The notes beneath the pieces are model-generated. The model worked only from the letters and a program-made list of their open reading frames with translations. It was not told the DNA's origin and did not search any database. Shown here in pieces: positions 57,112-64,000 of a DNA stretch of 64,000 nt. The number at the start of each line of letters is the position of its first letter. Within the stretch, counting starts at the first letter, position 1. Origin of the DNA: Candidatus Tenderia electrophaga (lineage in GTDB: Bacteria > Pseudomonadota > Gammaproteobacteria > Tenderiales > Tenderiaceae); NCBI GenBank assembly GCA_001447805.1, contig CP013099.1, positions 558,001 through 622,000 on the forward strand, read 5' to 3'. Made by a program: the position numbers and the translations under genes.

Positions 57112-57238
57112 CATCGACGCTGGGCGACTGTCGGGTTCAGGGGGATGTTTGGGCCGCTCTCCCGCCGCCCATTCATCCTCGATCCGACAGACTTCCGGTC
57201 AACAACAATAAACAAACGTGTAGCAGGGAGGGTTGAGA

Positions 57239-58516
57239 ATGGTGCTATCCGCTTCGATTCGCGCGACGGGGCTCGCCGTCTGTGTGTTCTTACTCAGCGG
57301 CTGCGCCGCCAACGAGCTCTACCGGCATCAATTCAGCCCCTGTCTGGCCACGGTATCGCAGAACTGTGAGGCCCACGCCATCCAGATCCACCAGCCCGAC
57401 AGCGAGCGTCAATATCTGCTCGGTTTTGTCGAGATCGATGATCAGGGTCAGCTGCGCGATCGCGCCCAGCTGCAGGCCTTGCTGAACGAACTCTATGTCG
57501 TGGCGGCGAAGCAGAGCCTGCTCATCAATGTCTTCGTCCACGGCTGGCATCACGACGCCCGGCCGCAGGATTCCAATGTGGAAAGTTTCAAACACAGCCT
57601 GGCACAGCTGAGCGAGTTGGAAAGTCAGCTCAGCCGGGCGGAAAACAAGACGCCGCGCCGGGTGGTGGGTGTCTATGTGGGCTGGCGCGGCGAGTCGGTC
57701 GACGTGCCGGTATTAAATCAACTCACCTTTTGGGAGCGTAAAAATACGGCCCAGGATGTGGGGCATCTGGGCATGGCCGAGTTGCTGTTGCGCCTGGAGG
57801 AAATCAGCAATGTGAAAAACACCCAGGAGCCGCCCATCAAGAGCCGCCTGGTGGTGGTGGGGCACAGCTTCGGTGGCGCGGCGGTCTACAGCGCCACGGC
57901 CCAGATCCTGGCCGATCGTTTTGTCGACAGCCGCGCCGGCAAGAGTTTCGTCGATAGCGCCAAGGGCTTCGGCGACCTGGTGGTATTGCTCAACCCCGCC
58001 TTCGAGGCGCTGCGTTATGCGCCGCTGTACGATCTGGCCCAGGCGCGTTGCAGCTATTTTCCCGAGCAGCGGCCGCGGCTGGTGATCTTGACCTCGGAAT
58101 CGGATTACGCCACCAAGCTGGCCTTTCCGGTCGGGCGTTTTTTCTCCACCTTGTTGGAGAACCATGACAGCATCGAGCGCGACGACTGCCAGCGGCCGCT
58201 GCGTTATCAGGAAGGTGCGGCGGACCGTCACACGGTGGGCCATTTCGACCCCTTGCTGAGTCATGAGCTGCGGCCGGCAGCGCGCCAGCAGGCGCCGGCC
58301 TACACTGGCGTGCAGGATGTCTGGCGCCAGCAACAGGAAGGTGGCGTGCAACCCTATGGGTCCACCGAATTGGTGCATTTGGGGCGCACTGCGGTGCGCA
58401 ATCCCTATCTCAATATCCGTGTCGACAAGCGTCTGATCGAAGATCACAACGACATCTTCCGCGAGGAGATCGCCGAGTTTCTGCGCATGTTGATTGTGTT
58501 GTCGACGCGCGAATAA
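57239..58516 (+). CDS. Lipoprotein with alpha/beta-hydrolase (lipase-like) domain
   Basis: A 425-residue exported protein. The signal peptide ends in a lipobox (CVFLLSGCAANEL). The hydrolase domain has the oxyanion-type INVFVHGWHHDA (about residue 97) and the nucleophile elbow RLVVVGHSFGGAAVYSA (about residue 205). Aspartate and histidine candidates occur later (ESDYATKL and GHFDPL). It resembles predicted esterase/lipase lipoproteins; the substrate is unknown. The ATG at 57239 is preceded by GGAGG. The gene end overlaps the terminator of the convergent peroxidase gene. Confidence 0.78.
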   Translation: MVLSASIRATGLAVCVFLLSGCAANELYRHQFSPCLATVSQNCEAHAIQIHQPDSERQYLLGFVEIDDQGQLRDRAQLQALLNELYVVAAKQSLLINVFVHGWHHDARPQDSNVESFKHSLAQLSELESQLSRAENKTPRRVVGVYVGWRGESVDVPVLNQLTFWERKNTAQDVGHLGMAELLLRLEEISNVKNTQEPPIKSRLVVVGHSFGGAAVYSATAQILADRFVDSRAGKSFVDSAKGFGDLVVLLNPAFEALRYAPLYDLAQARCSYFPEQRPRLVILTSESDYATKLAFPVGRFFSTLLENHDSIERDDCQRPLRYQEGAADRHTVGHFDPLLSHELRPAARQQAPAYTGVQDVWRQQQEGGVQPYGSTELVHLGRTAVRNPYLNIRVDKRLIEDHNDIFREEIAEFLRMLIVLSTRE

Positions 58517-58538
58517 AAAAGGGCGCCCGGGGGCGCCC
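58515..58538 (-). terminator. Rho-independent terminator of the cytochrome c peroxidase gene
   Basis: On the minus strand GGGCGCC-CCCG-GGCGCCC followed by six T residues, about 28 bases past the stop. It overlaps the stop codon of the convergent lipoprotein gene. Confidence 0.88.
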
Positions 58539-58566
58539 AAAGTGGGGTGGGAGGCGCAACGACGCC

Positions 58567-59616
58567 TTACTTAACCGCGCCGACGATGCTGCTGTTGGGG
58601 GTGTCGGGTAGGCGCGGCAGGGTGATGTCGGGGAACTCACCCGTCAGGCTGTTGAGAAAGGCCACCATATCGGCGACTTCCTGATCGTTCAGCGCACGGT
58701 CGAGCTGGGTCTTGGCCATGACGCGTACCGCCTCGTCCAGGGTCTGCACCGACCCGTTATGGAAATAGGGTGCAGTCAGCGCCACGTTACGCAACGTCGG
58801 CACCTTCCACATGTGCATGTCGGCCTCGTCGCCGGTGGCCTCAAAGCGGCCCTTATCCTGTTTCAGCTGGTACTTTTCGGTGTACTCGCTGTCGAAGCTG
58901 GGAAACATCTGGTAGAAGCCCTCGCCCATGGGCAGTGACAGCGGCCCGGCGAAGTTGGCGCCGCTATGGCAGGCGTTACAGCCGGTCTGTTGGAACAGCT
59001 TCATGCCACGCTGGGCCTGTGCCGAAAGCGCCTGCTTGTCGCCCTTCACATAGCGGTCAAAAGGGCTGTTGCGGGTGACCAGGGTGCGCTCGAAGGCGGC
59101 GATGGCGCGCGCCATATTGTCGTAGCTGACTGCGTCCTGGCCGCCGAACACGGCCTCGAACTGTTGCACATAGCCGGGGATTTGTTGCAGCCGTTCTTCC
59201 ACGGCCTCAGCGCTGGGCATGCCCATTTCAATGGGGTTGAGGGGCGGTCCCTTGGCTTGGTCTTCCAGGGTGGCGGCGCGGCCGTCCCAAAACTGGGCGG
59301 TCATGAAGGCGGCGTTCCACACGGTGGGCGCATTGCGACCGCCGCGCTGGCCGTCCACACCCACCGAGGTGGGGCGGTTGTCGGTGCCGCTGGACATGAC
59401 GTTGTGGCAGGAATTGCAGGACACCGTACCGTCGATGGACAGGCGCGGGTCGAAATAGAGCTGTTTGCCCAATCCCACCTTGGCGGCGGTGGTGGGGTTG
59501 TGCGCCGGTGCGGGGACATCCTGGGGCAGGGCTTGGTTGGCGTAGGCGCCGCTGTAGGCGGTGAGCATGAATGCCGCCGCGCTGCCCATCAGCAGGTTCC
59601 GTGTGTGGATTTTCAT
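58567..59616 (-). CDS. ccpA: Di-haem cytochrome c peroxidase
   Basis: A 349-residue periplasmic enzyme reducing hydrogen peroxide with electrons from small cytochromes. The signal peptide ends near SGAYANQ. Two c-type haem sites are present, CNSCH (about residue 70) and CNACH (about residue 215), with the TPPLNPIEMGMP-like loop reading GPPLNPIEMGMP and the conserved FHNGSVQTLDEAV near the end. The ATG at 59616 has AGGAAGGAG upstream; a TTG two codons earlier is open. Single-gene transcript with its own operator-bearing promoter. Confidence 0.95.
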   Translation of the reverse strand: MKIHTRNLLMGSAAAFMLTAYSGAYANQALPQDVPAPAHNPTTAAKVGLGKQLYFDPRLSIDGTVSCNSCHNVMSSGTDNRPTSVGVDGQRGGRNAPTVWNAAFMTAQFWDGRAATLEDQAKGPPLNPIEMGMPSAEAVEERLQQIPGYVQQFEAVFGGQDAVSYDNMARAIAAFERTLVTRNSPFDRYVKGDKQALSAQAQRGMKLFQQTGCNACHSGANFAGPLSLPMGEGFYQMFPSFDSEYTEKYQLKQDKGRFEATGDEADMHMWKVPTLRNVALTAPYFHNGSVQTLDEAVRVMAKTQLDRALNDQEVADMVAFLNSLTGEFPDITLPRLPDTPNSSIVGAVK

Positions 59617-59688
59617 TGTCAAACTCCTTCCTAAAAAGCGTATTGTGCGGTTTTGTGAGAGTGCGGCCGGATTGCTAAGCCGGTCTCC

Positions 59689-59717
59689 ATATTAGACTTG
59701 GTCTAAAATCAGGTCAA
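59689..59717 (-). promoter_or_regulatory. Cytochrome c peroxidase promoter with palindromic operator
   Basis: On the minus strand TTGACC (59717-59712), exactly 17 bases and TAATAT (59694-59689). The spacer and -10 are covered by the perfect palindrome TTAGAC-CAA-GTCTAA (59692-59706). A repressor must bind here; the regulator type is not certain. Rrf2-family or other redox/iron repressors are candidates. Confidence 0.75.
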
Positions 59718-59807
59718 TATATATCTATATGTTTTTAATGAAAAAATAACCGATAATTGTGATCGGGTTTTTCGATGGAGCGAAGGATAAGGAGGTTTTG
59801 GAGCGCC

Positions 59808-59835
59808 AAAAAAAAAGGCCCCTTAAGGCCTTTTT
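59808..59835 (-). terminator. Rho-independent terminator of hemF
   Basis: AAAAAGGCC-TTAAGG-GGCCTTTTT followed by more T residues on the minus strand, just past the hemF stop. Confidence 0.88.
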
Positions 59836-59840
59836 CGCGG

Positions 59841-60779
<939 letters not shown>

Positions 60780-60832
60780 TCATTGGATTAGCGGCAAGAT
60801 TCTAGCAGGTTCCCCCTGGCGCCGCATGTCGC

Positions 60833-61387
60833 CTAGGCGCGGATTACTGTATCGCTGACCAGATCCACGATGCGGCTCGGCCGGGCATGACGGTCACAGC
60901 GGTCGCTGAGGATGTAATCAAGTCGGTCGCCGAAATAGCGCCGCACCGTCAGCGCGTCGCTGGCCGGGCGCAGGCCGGCCGGGTTGGCGCTGGTGGAGAC
61001 CAGGGCGCTGCCGAACTGCCGGCAGAGCTGTCGGGCGACAGGGCTGTTGGTGATGCGCACCGCGATGGAACTGTGGCTGCCGCATAGCCAGGACGGGACA
61101 CGCGTTCTGAGCGGACAGATCCAGGTGGTGGCGCGCGCCTGGGGTGCCGCCAGTTTGTTCAGCAGTGCGGCATCGTCGACGGCGATATAGGGCAACAGTT
61201 GCTCCAGGGTGGCGCCGATCAGGATCAATCCTTTTTCCGCCGGCCGTTGTTTCAGGTCAAGGATGCGCTCCACGGCCAGGGCGTCCAGTGGGTCACAGCC
61301 CAGGCCGAATACGGTCTCGGTAGGATAGGCGATGACGCCACCGTGACGCAGGGCGCGCACGGCTCGGCGCAATTGCCACGGCCTCAT
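60833..61387 (-). CDS. tsaC: Threonylcarbamoyl-AMP synthase TsaC
   Basis: A 184-residue YrdC/Sua5-domain enzyme making threonylcarbamoyl-AMP for tRNA A37 modification by TsaD. It has the substrate loop [30 protein letters not shown] and the [11 protein letters not shown] motif. Length is that of the short TsaC type without the Sua5 tail. The ATG overlaps the purD stop by four bases. Confidence 0.95.
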   Translation of the reverse strand: MRPWQLRRAVRALRHGGVIAYPTETVFGLGCDPLDALAVERILDLKQRPAEKGLILIGATLEQLLPYIAVDDAALLNKLAAPQARATTWICPLRTRVPSWLCGSHSSIAVRITNSPVARQLCRQFGSALVSTSANPAGLRPASDALTVRRYFGDRLDYILSDRCDRHARPSRIVDLVSDTVIRA

Positions 61388-62673
61388 ACGCCCTGTTCGC
61401 GCGCCACGGCGCGGTAGCCGATATCCTTACGATAAAACATGCCGTCCCAATGGAGCGTTTGCGCCAGTTCGTAGGCCCGGGCTTGAGCCGCGCAGACGGT
61501 TTCGCCCAGGGCGGTGGCGCACAGTACCCGCCCGCCGGCGGTGACCACCTGGCCGTCTTGCAAAGCGGTACCGGCGTGGAAGATTTTGGCATCGTCCGTC
61601 TCGGCGTCATCCAGACCCTGGATCACCGCGCCCTTGGCGTAACTCCCGGGATAGCCGTCCGCCGCCAGCACCACGCCCAGGGCGGCACGGCTGTCCCACT
61701 CGGCCTCGGCCTGGTCGAGACGCCCGTCCAGGGCCAGTCGGCACAGCGCCACCAGGTCGGACCTGAGGCGCAGCATGATGGGCTGGGTCTCGGGATCGCC
61801 GAAGCGGCAATTGTATTCGATCACCTTGGGGGCGCCGTCGGCGCTGATCATCAGGCCGGCATAGAGAAAACCGGTATAGGGGTGGCCTTCCGCCGCCATG
61901 CCCTTGACCGTGGGCTCGATAACGTCGCGCATGATGCGCGCATGCACCGCGGGCGTCACCACCGGTGCCGGCGAATAGGCCCCCATGCCGCCGGTGTTGG
62001 GGCCGCTGTCGCCCTCGCCGACGCGCTTGTGATCCTGACTGGTGGCCATGGGCAGGATGTGCTGGCCGTCCACCATGCAGATGAAACTGGCCTCTTCGCC
62101 GTCGAGGAACTCTTCGATCACCACACGATGGCCCGCCGCGCCGAAGGCGTTGCCGGCCAGCATGTCGCGCACCGCCGCCTCCGCCTCTGCCAGCGTCATG
62201 GCGATGATCACCCCCTTGCCGGCGGCCAGACCGTCGGCCTTGATGACGATGGGGGCACCCTGCTCGCGCAAATAGGCCAGCGCCGGCTCGATCTCGGTGA
62301 AGTTGGCGTAGGCGGCGGTGGGAATATGATGGCGGGCGAGAAAATCCTTGGTAAAGACCTTGGACCCTTCCAGCTGGGCCGCGGCCTGTGTCGGGCCGAA
62401 GCAGGGCAGGCCGGCGGCCTGGAAGGCGTCTACCAGACCACGCACCAGCGGCGCCTCGGGCCCGACGATGGTGAGATCGATGCCCTGGCGGCGGGCGAAA
62501 TCCACCAGCGCTGCCACATCTTCCGCGCCGATGGCGAGGTTTTCCAGGCCGGGCTCGCGCGCCGTACCGGCATTGCCGGGCGCGACGAAGACCCTGTCTA
62601 CCTGGGGCGATTGGGCCGCCTTCCATGCCAAGGCGTGTTCGCGACCGCCGCCGCCGATGACGAGTACCTTCAT
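61384..62673 (-). CDS. purD: Phosphoribosylamine-glycine ligase
   Basis: A 429-residue ATP-grasp enzyme of purine synthesis. It begins [20 protein letters not shown]. It has the [14 protein letters not shown] loop, [29 protein letters not shown] and [11 protein letters not shown]. Usually next to purH in gammaproteobacteria, but here about 45 kb away. It is coupled to tsaC downstream. Confidence 0.98.
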   Translation of the reverse strand: MKVLVIGGGGREHALAWKAAQSPQVDRVFVAPGNAGTAREPGLENLAIGAEDVAALVDFARRQGIDLTIVGPEAPLVRGLVDAFQAAGLPCFGPTQAAAQLEGSKVFTKDFLARHHIPTAAYANFTEIEPALAYLREQGAPIVIKADGLAAGKGVIIAMTLAEAEAAVRDMLAGNAFGAAGHRVVIEEFLDGEEASFICMVDGQHILPMATSQDHKRVGEGDSGPNTGGMGAYSPAPVVTPAVHARIMRDVIEPTVKGMAAEGHPYTGFLYAGLMISADGAPKVIEYNCRFGDPETQPIMLRLRSDLVALCRLALDGRLDQAEAEWDSRAALGVVLAADGYPGSYAKGAVIQGLDDAETDDAKIFHAGTALQDGQVVTAGGRVLCATALGETVCAAQARAYELAQTLHWDGMFYRKDIGYRAVAREQGV

Positions 62674-62920
62674 TATCGCTATGATTCCTGAGCTGTTTTT
62701 ATCGAATAACCGGTGCCGGCCATTGTAACTCAGGCCAGCCCCGCGGGAACAGCGGTTCAGCTAGGCCCTGGGGCGCATGGATGCTAGAATGGTTTTGCGT
62801 TTGGGATAAATATATAAAGCTTTGTAATTGGGAGAGCAGGCCAGTCCCAAGTGGCCATGCAAATAATAACACTTTGTCAGGCAGACGCCGTTCGTCTGTT
62901 CAGCAAGGAGGGTGTAGGGG

Positions 62921-64000
62921 ATGTTCATGTCACGTCGCTGGGTTTGTGCAACTATATGTCTGTTGGGGTGTGCCGCTGTCACGTCCGCGTCCGCCGCGGT
63001 GTTCAACGTCAACACCACCGTCGACGCCATCGATAACGATACCTCGGATGGTGTGTGTTTGATAGCAAGTGGCGGCTGCAGTCTGCGCGCCGCCGTTCAA
63101 CAGGCCAATGCCAATTCCGAGCCCGATGAGATCAACGTGCCGGCCGGGCTTTATAATTTGAGTGTGCTCGGCGCCGAAGAGGACGCGGGGGAAAGCGGCG
63201 ACCTCGACATCGTCAGTGGCAGTGAGATCACCATCAACGGCGCCGGTGCCGACGATGTGGTCATCGACGGTATGCGCGAAGACCGCGTCCTCCACGTCCT
63301 TGCCAACGCCACGCTGACGCTCAATGGCGTGACCGTGCGCAATGGCTCACTGGGCCAGTCGAGCAGCGGCGGAGGTATCAATAATAACGAGGGCACGCTT
63401 ACCGTCAATGACAGCCACATCACCGGCAATATCACCTTCGGTCAGGGCGGCGGCATCAGCAATTTCCGCGGTACGCTGGAGGTCAATCGCAGTGTGATCA
63501 GCGGTAATCTGGCGCTGAGCACCGGCGGCGGCATTATGAACCAGGACGGTGATGTCACCATCAACTACACCACCCTTCGCGCAAACCAACTCTCGGATAG
63601 CCTGGTCACAAGCTTCGGCGGCGGGATCTACAATTCGGCGCTGTTCAATACGATGGTGATCAACAACAGTACCATCAGCGATAACCGGGTGTTTCTCGAC
63701 GGCGGCGCCGTTTATCACCTGATCGGCAATCTGCGCATCACCAATACCACCCTCAGCGGCAATACGGCGACACGCTATGGCGGCGGGTTGTTTTACAGCA
63801 GTGGTAACAGCAATTTCGGCATTTCGTCGGGCGGCAACCGGCTGGTGAACGTGACCGTTACCGACAACACCGCCTTCGGTATCGACAGCAGCGATGACTC
63901 GCCTTCCCCGGGCGGGGGCGGTATTTTCGTGCGCGGTGCGGTGCCGCTGCGCCTGACCAATACGATCGTTGCCGACAATAACACGGGGGGCGACTGTTCC
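62921..64000 (+). CDS. CSLREA-type right-handed beta-helix secreted protein, 5' part
   Basis: At least 360 residues; the frame is open to the window end, so the C-terminus is missing. A signal peptide (MFMSRRWVCATICLLGCAAV, ending near SASAAV) is followed by VNTTVDAIDNDTSDGVC and the CSLRAAVQQANA motif of the CSLREA domain. Repeating Gly-Gly-Gly-Ile/Asn turns then occur every 20-25 residues (SGGGINNNEGTL, QGGGISNFRGTL, TGGGIMNQDG, FGGGIYNSAL), a parallel beta-helix resembling surface adhesins and polysaccharide-binding proteins. AAGGAGG lies nine bases before the ATG. A CAGACG/CGTCTG hairpin (62881-62898) is just upstream in the leader. Confidence 0.85.
   Translation, partial: MFMSRRWVCATICLLGCAAVTSASAAVFNVNTTVDAIDNDTSDGVCLIASGGCSLRAAVQQANANSEPDEINVPAGLYNLSVLGAEEDAGESGDLDIVSGSEITINGAGADDVVIDGMREDRVLHVLANATLTLNGVTVRNGSLGQSSSGGGINNNEGTLTVNDSHITGNITFGQGGGISNFRGTLEVNRSVISGNLALSTGGGIMNQDGDVTINYTTLRANQLSDSLVTSFGGGIYNSALFNTMVINNSTISDNRVFLDGGAVYHLIGNLRITNTTLSGNTATRYGGGLFYSSGNSNFGISSGGNRLVNVTVTDNTAFGIDSSDDSPSPGGGGIFVRGAVPLRLTNTIVADNNTGGDCS

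Overview
The window is a chromosomal segment of a gammaproteobacterium. Supporting orders are rpsU-yqeY-dnaG-rpoD followed by a tRNA, dusB-fis-purH, aroQ-accB-accC, groES-groEL behind a CIRCE element, and an acrR-like gene divergent from an acrAB-like pair. Most of it is GC-rich, roughly 60-66% by eye. It is not enteric-like, and I cannot name the genus. A Chromatiales-type or similar environmental lineage would fit, but that is inference.

Layout. 1-2.8 kb: 3' end of an AmgK-type sugar kinase, a pentapeptide-repeat protein and a large conserved protein with a possible PilZ-like end. 3.1-13.4 kb: two RND efflux pairs, the second controlled by a divergent TetR repressor with a clear operator. 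The two pairs are separated by two inverted copies of a structured repeat. 13.3-14.4 kb: a response regulator-PilZ protein preceded by a c-di-GMP-I riboswitch. 14.7-28.9 kb: housekeeping genes (purH, fis, dusB, prmA, accC, accB, aroQ, a TlpA-like thioredoxin, dsbD, cutA, fxsA, groESL, pldA). 29.0-35.5 kb: tRNA(CAU), the macromolecular synthesis operon, moeB and a Kelch protein. 36.0-38.4 kb: moaA, moaC, moaD, moaE for molybdopterin synthesis. 38.5-49.4 kb: the least familiar part. 49.5-64 kb: an ABC-2 exporter with an odd tryptophan-rich tail, tsaD, a 56-residue unknown, typA, pip, dtd, apaH, a lipase-like lipoprotein, a di-haem cytochrome c peroxidase, hemF, tsaC, purD and the start of a CSLREA beta-helix protein cut by the window end.

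The best candidate for an undescribed system is 39.3-49.4 kb. It has a secreted Asp/Thr-rich protein with its own promoter and terminator, a LolA-like periplasmic protein, a small protein joining a ribbon-helix-helix-like domain to a four-cysteine zinc-binding tail, an outer-membrane barrel, an MMPL/RND exporter, a second outer-membrane protein and a 909-residue TPR protein ending in a barrel. The promoter of the secreted protein and that of the small regulator share a TTGACAC -35, a TATA-type -10 and related half-sites just downstream, so they may form one regulon. The parts suggest trans-envelope movement of a lipid, lipoprotein or other hydrophobic cargo; this is inference.

The second notable object is the pair of inverted repeats at 7.3-8.0 kb. 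The stems have diverged in sequence but kept their pairing, which indicates selection for structure.
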